Source: Sphingomonas mucosissima
GTDB lineage: Bacteria; Pseudomonadota; Alphaproteobacteria; Sphingomonadales; Sphingomonadaceae
DNA length: 64,000 nt
Assembly (NCBI RefSeq): GCF_002197665.1
Contig: NZ_NBBJ01000002.1
Location: 372,001 to 436,000, forward strand
Direction: 5' to 3'
Shown here: piece after piece, positions 44,632-53,002 of the stretch
Numbering within the stretch: the stretch's first letter is position 1
How the letters are laid out: every line of letters starts with the position of its first letter
The notes under the pieces: generated by a model
What the model was told of the DNA's origin: nothing
The model's database searches: none
The model's input: only the letters and a program-made list of their open reading frames with translations
Made by a program: the position numbers and the translations under genes

Positions 44632-47112
44632 ATGACCGACTCAACCTTTCTCTACGACGATGGTGACATCGATACGAACCGCAGCGCGAATGGCCATCTC
44701 AACGATCTGATCGCCAGCCGTTATTCGCGGCGCCAGACGCTGCGCGGCGGGTTGACGGCCATGACCACTGCGGTGTTCGGCGGCGTGCTGCTCGCGGGTT
44801 GCGATGAGGACGACCTGCTGCAGCGCGAAACCGTGACGGTGACGGCCGGGCAGGGGGCGACGACCAGCGCCGGCAAGACCGTTACGCTGCAGGGCACGGC
44901 GAGCACGACGGCACGCACCGTCGGCTGGGCCCAGGTGAGCGGCCCGACCGTGACGCTGAGCAACGCGAACACCAACACGGCCAGCTTCACGGCGCCTGCG
45001 GTGAGCGCCTCCACCCCGCTCGTCTTCCGCTTCACCGGCACTACAGGTGTTGGCGACACCGCAACGGCGGATACGACGGTCACCGTGACGCCGGCGACGC
45101 TGGACTTCACTGCCGTTCCCAAGAACCGCAACGACCTGGTCACCGTGCCAGCGGGCTATACGGTGACCGTGCTGTACCGCATGGGCGACCCGATCAACGC
45201 CAGCACGCCCGCGTTCGCCAACGACGGGTCCGACAGCAATTTCTCCACGCGCGCCGGTGACCAACATGATGGCATGAGCTTCTTCGGGCTGGCAGCGACT
45301 GGCGCAACGCGCGATCCGTCCAGCAGTACGCGTGGCCTGCTCGCGCTGAACCACGAGAACATCGTCGAAACGTACCTGCACCCGCGCGGCCAGACGACCA
45401 CCGGCGGCGTGCGCCCGGAGGCGGAAGCGATCAAGGAGATCGAGGCGCACGGCGTGTCGGTGGTCGAAGTGACGCGCGGTGCATCCGCGTGGAGCTACGT
45501 CCAGGCATCGTCGCTGAACCGGCGCATCACGCCGAACACCCCGATGGTGTTCAACGGGCCGGCGCGTGGCGATGTGCAGCTACGCACCCTCTATTCCAAG
45601 GATGGTACACAAGGGCGCGGCACCATCAATAACTGCGCCAATGGCGCGATGCCGTGGGGCACTTACGCGACCGCCGAAGAGAATTGGGCCGGTTATTTCC
45701 GGCGCGATCGCGGCGATGCGGCCGTGCGCACCGCTGCTGGGCGTGCCAAGGAAAACACCAGCCTGGCGCGCTACGGCATCGGCGAAGGCCGTGCCGGAAA
45801 CTACGGCTGGACCACGGTGACGCCGGCAGATTCAAGCAGCACCATCTTCCGCAAGTGGAATGCCACCGCAACGGCTGACGCAGCGCCCGACGGCACCGCC
45901 GATTTCCGCCACGAGCCGTTCCAGTACGGCTGGATTGTCGAGATCGACCCGTACAACCCGCAATCCACGCCGCGCAAGCGCACCGCGCTTGGCCGCATGA
46001 ACCATGAGGGCGTGGAGCCCGGCCGGATGATCGCCGGCGTGAAGCCCGCCTTCTACATGGGGGACGATGCGCAGAACGAATATATCTACAAGTTCGTGTC
46101 GAACACGCCCTGGACGGCAGCCGACGCCAATGCGGCTGATCGCCTGGCCACGGGCGACAAATATCTTGATGCCGGCACGCTTTACGTCGCCAAGTTCAAT
46201 GCTGATGGCAGTGGCCAGTGGCTGCCGCTGACGTTCAACACGGGGCCGCTGACCAGTGCCAACGCGACCTATCCCTTCGCGGATCAGGCCGACGTGCTGA
46301 TCAATTGCCGTATCGCTGCCGACCTCGTCGGTGCGACGCCGATGGACCGGCCGGAGTGGACCGCAGTGAACCCGGCGAATGGCGAGATGTATTGCACGCT
46401 CACCAACAATTCGTCGCGCTCACCCGCTCGCACCGATGCGGCCAACCCGCGATCTTATGTCGATCCGCGTACCGATGGTCGCAGCAACAGCGCCGGCAAC
46501 GTCAATGGCCATGTCGTCCGTCTGCGCGAGAATGGCGACACGACCGAGGCGACGGCGTTCACCTGGGACGTCTATGCCTTTGGCGCGGGCAGCGACCTAA
46601 ACAAGGACAACATCAACCTGTCGGGGCTGGACGACACCAACGACTTCTCGTCGCCGGACGGCCTGTGGTTCAGCCTGCCATCGAACGTGGCGGGGCAGGG
46701 CGCAAACCCGGTCATGTGGCTGCAGACCGATGACGGCGCCTTCACGGACGTTACCAACAATCAGATGCTCGCGGCCATTCCGGGTCGGGTCGGTGATGGC
46801 GGCACCAAGACCGTGAACAATTCGACGCCAGCCGGCACCAGCACCGCAACGACCCGCGTCGGCAAGGCGCCCGGCGCGACGCTGAAGCGCTTCCTCGTTG
46901 GTCCGAAGGAGTGCGAGATCACCGGCATCACCTCGACGCCGGACGGCAAGGCGTTGTTCGTCAACATCCAGCACCCGGGCGAGACTGGCGGGCCGGATAA
47001 CATCACGTCCAACTGGCCGGCGACGCAGAACGGCGCCGCTGCGCCGAGCAGCCGCCCGCGTTCGGCGACAATCGTGATCACCCGTCAGGATGGCGGCCTG
47101 GTCGGGATCTGA
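44632..47112 (+). CDS. PhoX/DUF839 family phosphatase-like lipoprotein
   Basis: The 826-residue protein starts after GGGGGGAC. The N-terminus has a twin-arginine signal (SRRQTLRGG, Arg33-Arg34) and a lipobox LLAGC with Cys57, so it is probably a Tat-exported lipoprotein with Asp at +2. Residues of about 65-155 form a REJ/PKD-like beta-sandwich (KTVTLQGTAS, WAQVSGPTVTLS, FTAPAV). The remainder is a DUF839 beta-propeller (DGMSFFGL, LLALNHENIVETYLHP, MNHEGVEPGRMIAG, FSSPDGLWF, NIQHPGE). PhoX phosphatases use calcium and iron to release phosphate from esters. It is followed by a strong terminator. Confidence 0.9.
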   Translation: MTDSTFLYDDGDIDTNRSANGHLNDLIASRYSRRQTLRGGLTAMTTAVFGGVLLAGCDEDDLLQRETVTVTAGQGATTSAGKTVTLQGTASTTARTVGWAQVSGPTVTLSNANTNTASFTAPAVSASTPLVFRFTGTTGVGDTATADTTVTVTPATLDFTAVPKNRNDLVTVPAGYTVTVLYRMGDPINASTPAFANDGSDSNFSTRAGDQHDGMSFFGLAATGATRDPSSSTRGLLALNHENIVETYLHPRGQTTTGGVRPEAEAIKEIEAHGVSVVEVTRGASAWSYVQASSLNRRITPNTPMVFNGPARGDVQLRTLYSKDGTQGRGTINNCANGAMPWGTYATAEENWAGYFRRDRGDAAVRTAAGRAKENTSLARYGIGEGRAGNYGWTTVTPADSSSTIFRKWNATATADAAPDGTADFRHEPFQYGWIVEIDPYNPQSTPRKRTALGRMNHEGVEPGRMIAGVKPAFYMGDDAQNEYIYKFVSNTPWTAADANAADRLATGDKYLDAGTLYVAKFNADGSGQWLPLTFNTGPLTSANATYPFADQADVLINCRIAADLVGATPMDRPEWTAVNPANGEMYCTLTNNSSRSPARTDAANPRSYVDPRTDGRSNSAGNVNGHVVRLRENGDTTEATAFTWDVYAFGAGSDLNKDNINLSGLDDTNDFSSPDGLWFSLPSNVAGQGANPVMWLQTDDGAFTDVTNNQMLAAIPGRVGDGGTKTVNNSTPAGTSTATTRVGKAPGATLKRFLVGPKECEITGITSTPDGKALFVNIQHPGETGGPDNITSNWPATQNGAAAPSSRPRSATIVITRQDGGLVGI

Positions 47113-47127
47113 TCCGGCTCGTGTGAC

Positions 47128-47165
47128 AAGAGGCCCCGCTCCTTCGGGAGCGGGGCCTCTTTTTT
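47128..47165 (+). terminator. Rho-independent terminator of the PhoX-like gene
   Basis: A perfect 15-bp stem (47128-47142 with 47147-47161) with a TTCG tetraloop runs into a T tract. It lies 16 bases after the stop codon. The left arm starts with AAGAGG, so weaker activity on the other strand is possible. Confidence 0.95.
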
Positions 47166-47211
47166 GCCTCAGCAGTTCCGCTGACGGGCGTGGTTCCGAC
47201 CGGATCTCGGC

Positions 47212-48384
47212 TTAACGGTCCGTTCTATTGGCGCCTGCCTCGCGTACCGCCTTCAGCGTGGGCCAGCCGTTCACGGCCATCAGCAGGTCCGCTTCGGCGA
47301 GAATGCACTTGAGCACATGCGCGCAGCCCGCTGCGCCGCCCAGCGCCAAGCCGTAGGAATAGGGCCGGCCGACGCCCACGGCGTCGGCGCCGAGCGCGAT
47401 CGCCTTCACCACATCGGTACCCGACCGGATGCCGGAATCGAACAGCACCGGCACGCGCCCTGCGACCGCTTCGGCCACTGCGGGTAGCATGTCGATCGCC
47501 GCGATGCCGCCGTTTGCCTGCCGCCCGCCATGGTTCGACACGTAGATGCCGTCCGCGCCACTATCGATTGCGCGGCGCGCGTCGTCCGGGTGGCAGTTGC
47601 CCTTTAGCACGATCGGCAGGTTGGTGATCGACTTCAGCCAAGCCATGTCGTCCCACGTCAGCACCTTGCCAAACGTGGCACCCCATGTGCCGATTGCGGT
47701 GCGCAGATCCTCCTCCGGTGCCTTGCCGCCCAGCATCTGGCGAAAGCGCGGATCGGTGAAATAGTTCTGGAGCACATGGCCGCGCAGCTGCGGGAAGTTC
47801 GACGGGTTGAGGTCGCGCGGGCGCCAGCCGGTGACCCAGGTGTCAAGCGTGACGACAAGCGCCTTGTAGCCAGCCGTCTCGGCGCGCGAGACGAGGCTTT
47901 CGGCGAGTTCCCTGTCGCGCGGCGTGTAGAGCTGGAAGAAGGCGGGCGTCTCACCGCACGCCACCTTCACATCCTCCAGCGGATCGTTCGACAGGGTGGA
48001 GGCGGTCAACGGCACGCCGGTGAGCGCGGAGGCTTGGGCGGCGGCGATGTCGCCGTGCTGGTCCTGCGTCATCATGCCGGTGACGCCGATCGGGGCCATG
48101 AAGACCGGCGAGGGCAGCTGCAGGCCGAATAGCTTGATCGAGAGGTCGCGGTGAGTCGCGTCGACCATCATGCGCGGCACCATGCCCCAGTGGCGGAACG
48201 CGCGGGCGTTCTCGTCCTGGGTGTATTCGTCACCGCAGCCGCCCTGGACGTAGGTCAGCACATGCGGTGGCAGCGCAGACTGTGCGCGCTTCTCCAGCGT
48301 GGCGAAATCGACCGGGTAGGTGGGGACGATGCCGGACAGGCCGGCGCCGTAGATCTGGGTTTGCAGGTCGCCATAATGCGGCAT
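47212..48384 (-). CDS. FMN-dependent alpha-hydroxy-acid oxidase, lactate 2-monooxygenase-like
   Basis: The 390-residue protein begins MPHYGDLQTQIYGAGLSG at ATG 48384, which has AAAGGAGAG upstream. It has the FMN-binding barrel motifs PSPVFMAPIGVTGMM, FFQLYTPRD, VLKGNCHPDDA and the catalytic His285 with Arg288 in SNHGGRQANGG, then FDSGIRSGTDVVKAIALGADAVGVGRP. The N-terminal QTQIY-GLSG-PTYP layout is that of lactate 2-monooxygenase rather than LldD. It oxidises an L-2-hydroxy acid, probably lactate, with oxygen. No lactate transporter is adjacent. Confidence 0.92.
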   Translation of the reverse strand: MPHYGDLQTQIYGAGLSGIVPTYPVDFATLEKRAQSALPPHVLTYVQGGCGDEYTQDENARAFRHWGMVPRMMVDATHRDLSIKLFGLQLPSPVFMAPIGVTGMMTQDQHGDIAAAQASALTGVPLTASTLSNDPLEDVKVACGETPAFFQLYTPRDRELAESLVSRAETAGYKALVVTLDTWVTGWRPRDLNPSNFPQLRGHVLQNYFTDPRFRQMLGGKAPEEDLRTAIGTWGATFGKVLTWDDMAWLKSITNLPIVLKGNCHPDDARRAIDSGADGIYVSNHGGRQANGGIAAIDMLPAVAEAVAGRVPVLFDSGIRSGTDVVKAIALGADAVGVGRPYSYGLALGGAAGCAHVLKCILAEADLLMAVNGWPTLKAVREAGANRTDR

Positions 48385-48456
48385 GGATACGCTCTCCTTT
48401 GCGCGCATTGTCGCGACCCAAAGGTGCCTTGTCACGCCTTGCGGAGAGAAAAGCGA

Positions 48457-49464
48457 TCAGCCGATAAGCTGTTGATATAGCCTGATGTAATCGTCCGCCA
48501 TGCGTTCTACGCTGAACCGTTCGGCGACGCGGGCGCGGCAGGTGGCGCGATCGATCTCGCCCACGCGCCCGATTGCCTCGACCGCCTCGTCCAGCGTGTC
48601 GACGAGGAATCCGGTGACGCCGTGCTCGATCAATTCGGGCATCGAGCCGCGGTTGAAGGCGATGACGGGGGTGCCGCAGGCCATTGCTTCCACCACCGAG
48701 AGGCCGAAGGGTTCGTCGAAGCCGATCAGGTGGAGGAGGGCGCTGGCCTGGCCGAGGGTGCGGACGCGTTCCTCGCCGCCGACGACGCCGCGAAAGATGA
48801 CGCGGTCGTTGTCGATGTGCGGCGCGACCTCCCGCTCGTGATAGGCCTGATCCTGCACCAGCCCCGCCATGACCAGCCGCCTTCCGGCCGCCTTCGCCGC
48901 GGCAATGGCGTCATGGGGGCCTTTATCCGGATGAATTCGGCCGAAGAACAACAGGTCCTGGCCACCAGTCCGATCGAGCGGGAAATCGTCGAGCGGAATG
49001 CCGTGATGGATGGTCGCGGCGTAGCTCAGCGCCGGGTGACGATCGGCGTCGCTGATCGAGACGTACTGCGTGTTGTCGTTGTAGCGCTGGTACAGCGGCA
49101 CGATCCGTTCGGAGGAGAAGCCGTGGATCGTCGTCAGCATCGGCGTGTCGATCAGCCGCGACCAGGCAAGCGGCATGAAGTCGGCCTGGTTGTGGATGAG
49201 GTCGAAGTCGCCCGCGCGCTCCATGCAATTCGCGATGTGCATGGCTTCCCACACCTTGGCGTCGAGGTGCGGTGGTTCGGAATAGCCGCGCGGGGCGACG
49301 CCATCGAGCGTGCCGGTGGTGTTCGAATTCTGCGTGGCGAAGAGCGTGACGTCAACGCCGCGCGCGACCAGCGCCTCCGTCAGCAAGCTCGTGACCAATT
49401 CCCATGGGCCGTAGCCGGTCGGCGGGGTCGGCCAGGAGATCGACGACAACATCGCGATACGCAT
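48457..49464 (-). CDS. Family 4 glycosyltransferase
   Basis: The 335-residue protein has the GT-B fold. The N-terminal lobe starts MRIAMLSSISWPTPPTGYGPWELV, with the Gly-rich acceptor loop. The C-terminal lobe has LLFFGRIHPDKGPHDAI and the nucleotide-sugar site GFDEPFGLSVVEAMACGTPVIAFNRGSMPE with the conserved E-x7-E pair. GT4 enzymes are retaining. Its ATG shares one base with the stop of the GH13 gene (TGATG), so the pair is translationally coupled and may act on one alpha-glucoside. Confidence 0.93.
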   Translation of the reverse strand: MRIAMLSSISWPTPPTGYGPWELVTSLLTEALVARGVDVTLFATQNSNTTGTLDGVAPRGYSEPPHLDAKVWEAMHIANCMERAGDFDLIHNQADFMPLAWSRLIDTPMLTTIHGFSSERIVPLYQRYNDNTQYVSISDADRHPALSYAATIHHGIPLDDFPLDRTGGQDLLFFGRIHPDKGPHDAIAAAKAAGRRLVMAGLVQDQAYHEREVAPHIDNDRVIFRGVVGGEERVRTLGQASALLHLIGFDEPFGLSVVEAMACGTPVIAFNRGSMPELIEHGVTGFLVDTLDEAVEAIGRVGEIDRATCRARVAERFSVERMADDYIRLYQQLIG

Positions 49465-51059
49465 CAGGTGAGGAGCTCCACGACATATCCTTCATCCGCG
49501 CTGACCGTGCCGTCAAACGTCTGGCGCATCCCGGTCGCCACGATGATGCGGCCGGCGCGGGTGGCGTCGGGCAGCGTCACTTTGTGTGCTTCGCTGCCGA
49601 GGTTCAGAACGACGAACAAGCGTTCGTCACCGTGCTGGCGCTCATAGGCAAGTACGTCCGGCGCGGCGTCGTGCACCATCATGCGACCAAGCGACAGCGC
49701 GGGGCTGGCGCGACGGGCGGCGAGGAGGCGGCGGTAGAGCCACAGCATGGAAGCGGAGTCGGCCTCCTGTGCAGCGACGTTGCGGGTGCGCCAGTCGGGG
49801 TGGAGCGGCAGCCATGGCTCGGCCGTGGAGAAGCCGGCGTTGGGCGAGCCATCCCACGCCATCGGCGTGCGTGAGCGATCGCGGCCAAGGCCCATGCCGG
49901 GCTGGCGCAGATCCTGCGGGTCGCGGATGCGGTCGGGCGGGATGTCCACCTTGCCGACGCCGATCTCGTCGCCCTGGTAGAGCGTCGGCGTGCCGCGCAG
50001 CGTGAGGAGCAGCATGGCGGCGACGCGCGCCTGCGCCTCCCCGATGCGCGCGGCGATGCGCGGCGCGTCGTGGCTGCCGATCACCCAGTTTGGCCAGCCG
50101 TGATCGGGAATGGCGGCATCATAATCGGCGATCAGCTGGGCCAGCGTGTCGCGATCCCAGGGGTTCTCGATCAGTTCGAAATTGAAGGGGAGGTGGACGC
50201 CGGGTTCGGCTTCCGACCCGTACCAACGCATCAGGCGATCGCGGGGGAGAAAGATCTCGCCCACGAGCAACGTCTCGCCATAACTGTCGGCAAGCTGGCG
50301 GAAGCCGCGGGTGAAGGCGTGCGCCTCGGGTTGGTCGGTGGAGTTGTGCTGAAGCACCCGCAGCTTTTCCGCCATGCCCTCGCGCCAATCAGGGTTGGCG
50401 GGATTGTCGGGCAGACCTTCGGCCTTCACGATGTGCCAAAGCACGTCGATGCGGAAGCCGTCGACGCCGCGGTCGAGCCAGAAGCGCATCACGCCCGTCA
50501 TCGCCTGCACGACCGCCGGGTTGCGCCAGTTGAGGTCGGCCTGCTCCTTCAGGAAGGTGTGGAGATAATATTGGCCGGTCGCCGGATCGAACGCCCACGC
50601 GGGGCCGCCCATGTCGCTGATCCAGTTATTGGGCGGGCCGCCATCCGGTGCGGGATCGCGCCAGATGTACCAATCGCGCTTGAGATTATCGCGGCTGGCG
50701 CGGCTTTCGAGAAACCACGGATGCTGGGTGGAGCTGTGGTTCGGGACGAAATCGAGCAGCAGTTTCAGCCCGCGTGCGTGGACTGCGGCGAGCAGGCGAT
50801 CGAAGGCGGCGAGATCGCCGAACATCGGCTCGATGCCGGTGTAATCGGCGACGTCATAGCCAAAGTCTGCCATCGGCGAGGGGAAGATGGGCGACAGCCA
50901 GATCGCGTCCACGCCGAGGCTGGCGATGTGATCCAGATGCGCCTCGATCCCGGCGAGATCGCCGATACCGTCGCCGTCGCTGTCCGCGAAAGACCGGGGG
51001 TAGACCTGATAGATGACGCCGCGCTTCCACCAAGGCGCCGCGGGGGTGCCCTCGCTCAT
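49464..51059 (-). CDS. GH13 alpha-glucosidase (oligo-1,6-glucosidase type)
   Basis: The 531-residue protein has no signal peptide and starts MSEGTPAAPWWKRGVIYQVYPRSFADSDGDGIGDLAGI. The catalytic triad of GH13 is complete: nucleophile Asp205 in FRIDVLWH, acid/base Glu268 in VGEIF and Asp331 in GSHDAPR, where Ser replaces the usual Asn of NHD. The DFVPNHSS region and a C-terminal beta domain are present. It hydrolyses or transfers alpha-glucosyl residues from maltose- or isomaltose-like sugars in the cytoplasm. It is coupled to the GT4 gene. Transglycosylation cannot be excluded. Confidence 0.94.
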   Translation of the reverse strand: MSEGTPAAPWWKRGVIYQVYPRSFADSDGDGIGDLAGIEAHLDHIASLGVDAIWLSPIFPSPMADFGYDVADYTGIEPMFGDLAAFDRLLAAVHARGLKLLLDFVPNHSSTQHPWFLESRASRDNLKRDWYIWRDPAPDGGPPNNWISDMGGPAWAFDPATGQYYLHTFLKEQADLNWRNPAVVQAMTGVMRFWLDRGVDGFRIDVLWHIVKAEGLPDNPANPDWREGMAEKLRVLQHNSTDQPEAHAFTRGFRQLADSYGETLLVGEIFLPRDRLMRWYGSEAEPGVHLPFNFELIENPWDRDTLAQLIADYDAAIPDHGWPNWVIGSHDAPRIAARIGEAQARVAAMLLLTLRGTPTLYQGDEIGVGKVDIPPDRIRDPQDLRQPGMGLGRDRSRTPMAWDGSPNAGFSTAEPWLPLHPDWRTRNVAAQEADSASMLWLYRRLLAARRASPALSLGRMMVHDAAPDVLAYERQHGDERLFVVLNLGSEAHKVTLPDATRAGRIIVATGMRQTFDGTVSADEGYVVELLT

Positions 51060-51499
51060 AGGGATCGTAACGCTTGGGGAACGGAGGGGTTCAGTGATGT
51101 TCGTTGGCAGTTACGTCGTGCCGGGCCCGTCCCGGCATCCATGGTTCCGCGCATCCTACGCGACTGGGTGCGCGGAACCCTGGACCCCGGCACAGGGCCG
51201 GGGTGACGAGGGTGGTTGTGGATTCGACGACGCCCGCCATCGCCGGCTGCGAGGGAGCTTGGGCAGGCCCAGCGGACGATGCCGGACTTCCGCCGGGGGG
51301 CACCGGATGTAACCTTGCTCATCCGGCCTTTCGCCGGGATCCACCTATCCGTAGGCGCTGTCGTTTGCTCCTCTAAGCACCGCGCTCGTGGCGCCATGGA
51401 TCCCGGATCAAGTCCGGGATGACGGCGCCTTCCGAGTGACGCTTGAAACGGCCCGAACTGTTCCGGTGCGCCGACTTCGGGTGAGCCGACTGACCGCGA
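51060..51499. other. Intergenic stretch of about 440 bp before the rplA terminator, made of repeats
   Basis: No gene was found. It contains the REP-like element at 51123-51211 and a second palindrome at 51391-51428 with nested arms (GGCGCC and CCCGGAT). Short open frames here are translations of the repeats and have no ribosome binding sites. Confidence 0.5.
51123..51211. repeat. REP-like intergenic inverted-repeat element, copy 1
   Basis: The element reads from GGGCCCGTCCCGGCATCCA to CCCCGGCACAGGGCCGGGGT with inner palindromes (GTTCCGCGCA with TGCGCGGAAC). The same end sequences recur at 52857-52946. A shorter relative of the same style, CCCGGATCAAGTCCGGG with flanking GGCGCC arms, is at 51391-51428. 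Such elements are common between genes in sphingomonads. Confidence 0.75.
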
Positions 51500-51534
51500 C
51501 AAACAAAAAGGGCCGGAGCTTTCGCCCCGACCCT
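51500..51534 (-). terminator. Rho-independent terminator of rplK-rplA
   Basis: On the minus strand an 11-bp stem with two GU wobbles (51534-51524 with 51519-51509) has a GAAA tetraloop and is followed by TTTTTGTTT. It ends the rplKA block 28 bases after the rplA stop. Confidence 0.85.
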
Positions 51535-51561
51535 TCCTGTTACGCAAACTGAAAGCCTGAA

Positions 51562-52254
51562 TCAGGCAGCAGCGACTTCCGCCACGTCGATCTTGATGCC
51601 GGCACCCATGGTGCTGGAGATCGCGACCTTGCGGACGTACTTGCCCTTGGCGCCGGCCGGCTTGGCCTTGACCACCGCGTCGACCAGTGCGTCGAAGTTC
51701 GCGCGCAGATCCTCGGCCGGGAAGCTTGCCTTGCCGATGCCGGAGTGAATGATACCGGCCTTCTCGACGCGATATTCGACCTGGCCGCCCTTGGCAGCCT
51801 TCACCGCCTCGGCGACGTTCATCGTCACGGTGCCGAGCTTCGGGTTCGGCATCAGGCCCTTGGGACCCAGAACCTTACCGAGACGGCCGACGATGCCCAT
51901 CATATCAGGGGTCGCGATGCAGCGATCGAAGTCGATCTTGCCGCCCTGAATGGTTTCCATCAGGTCTTCCGCACCAACGACGTCGGCGCCAGCAGCCAGT
52001 GCCTCTTCAGCCTTCGCGCCGCGGGCGAAGACGCCGACGCGGACGGTCTTGCCGGTGCCCTTGGGCAGCGTGACGACGCCGCGGACCATCTGGTCAGCGT
52101 GACGCGGATCGACGCCGAGGTTCAGCGCGACTTCGATCGTCTCGTCGAACTTGGAAGTCGCACCCGACTTCGCGAGGCTGATCGCCTCGTCAACGCCGTG
52201 CAGCTTCTCGCGGTCGACCGTGATCGACTTCTGCTTCTTCGTGAGCTTCGCCAT
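51562..52254 (-). CDS. rplA: 50S ribosomal protein L1
   Basis: The 230-residue protein is complete. It starts [20 protein letters not shown] at ATG 52254, four bases from the rplK stop, and has [45 protein letters not shown] and GVGK-like GIGKASF segments of the family. L1 binds 23S rRNA at the E-site stalk and can repress its own operon. Downstream is a terminator, then unrelated genes; in other bacteria rplJ would follow. Confidence 0.99.
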   Translation of the reverse strand: MAKLTKKQKSITVDREKLHGVDEAISLAKSGATSKFDETIEVALNLGVDPRHADQMVRGVVTLPKGTGKTVRVGVFARGAKAEEALAAGADVVGAEDLMETIQGGKIDFDRCIATPDMMGIVGRLGKVLGPKGLMPNPKLGTVTMNVAEAVKAAKGGQVEYRVEKAGIIHSGIGKASFPAEDLRANFDALVDAVVKAKPAGAKGKYVRKVAISSTMGAGIKIDVAEVAAA

Positions 52255-52258
52255 GGGA

Positions 52259-52690
52259 TTAACCCTCCACAACCTGGAGGCCCATCGCGCGAGCGGAGCC
52301 TTCGATGATCTTCGTTGCTGCGTCGATGTCGTTCGCGTTCAAGTCGGCCATCTTGGCCTGCGCGATTTCCGCCAGCTGCGAGCGCTTGATGGTGCCGGCC
52401 GAGGTCTTGCCCGGCTCCTTCGAGCCCGACTTCAGATTCAGCGCCTTCTTGATGAGATACGTCGCCGGGGGCGTCTTGGTCTCGAAGCTGAACGAACGGT
52501 CCGCGTAGACGGTGATGACGGTGGGGAGGGGCGAGCCCTTTTCCATGTCGGCTGTCTTGGCGTTGAACGCCTTGCAGAATTCCATGATGTTCACGCCGCG
52601 CTGACCCAGCGCCGGGCCGATCGGCGGCGACGGGTTTGCAGCGCCGGCAGGCACCTGCAGCTTGATATAGCCTGTGATTTTCTTCGCCAT
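52259..52690 (-). CDS. rplK: 50S ribosomal protein L11
   Basis: The 143-residue protein is complete: [43 protein letters not shown], then [15 protein letters not shown] and the C-terminal signature [28 protein letters not shown]11 forms part of the GTPase-associated centre with 23S rRNA. nusG and secE, which usually come before rplK, are not upstream here; the next gene is putA. Confidence 0.99.
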   Translation of the reverse strand: MAKKITGYIKLQVPAGAANPSPPIGPALGQRGVNIMEFCKAFNAKTADMEKGSPLPTVITVYADRSFSFETKTPPATYLIKKALNLKSGSKEPGKTSAGTIKRSQLAEIAQAKMADLNANDIDAATKIIEGSARAMGLQVVEG

Positions 52691-53002
52691 GTCACTCTCT
52701 TTAAGTTTAGCGGTGATCGCGGGCGCGTTGCCGCACCCTCCCGCAAGCGTTCCAGCGATTTACCTGGAAGTTCGCGCGCATAGCGGGGTCGCAGGGGAAA
52801 AGCTAGGGGTTGTTGAGCCGGTGATGCAGGTGCTTGGGTAAGCTCCAGCCGTAATGCCGGGCTTGTCCCGGCATCCACTGTGCCGCGCACTCTCCGGCGG
52901 ATAGGTTTGCGGGCCGGTGGACCCCGGCACAAGGCCGGGGTGACGAATTGCTTTTGGCTCAGGTCCCCAGCGCCGCCGCCGTGCAGCGGCGCAGGCCGAA
53001 GT
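52691..53002. other. 312-bp region between putA and rplK
   Basis: It holds the rplK leader/promoter region (no confident -35/-10 pair found) and the second REP-like element. No coding sequence is supported. Confidence 0.5.
52857..52946. repeat. REP-like intergenic inverted-repeat element, copy 2
   Basis: The sequence from GGGCTTGTCCCGGCATCCA to CCCCGGCACAAGGCCGGGGT matches the ends of copy 1 at 51123-51211, while the middle differs. It lies between the putA stop and the rplK start. Confidence 0.75.
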
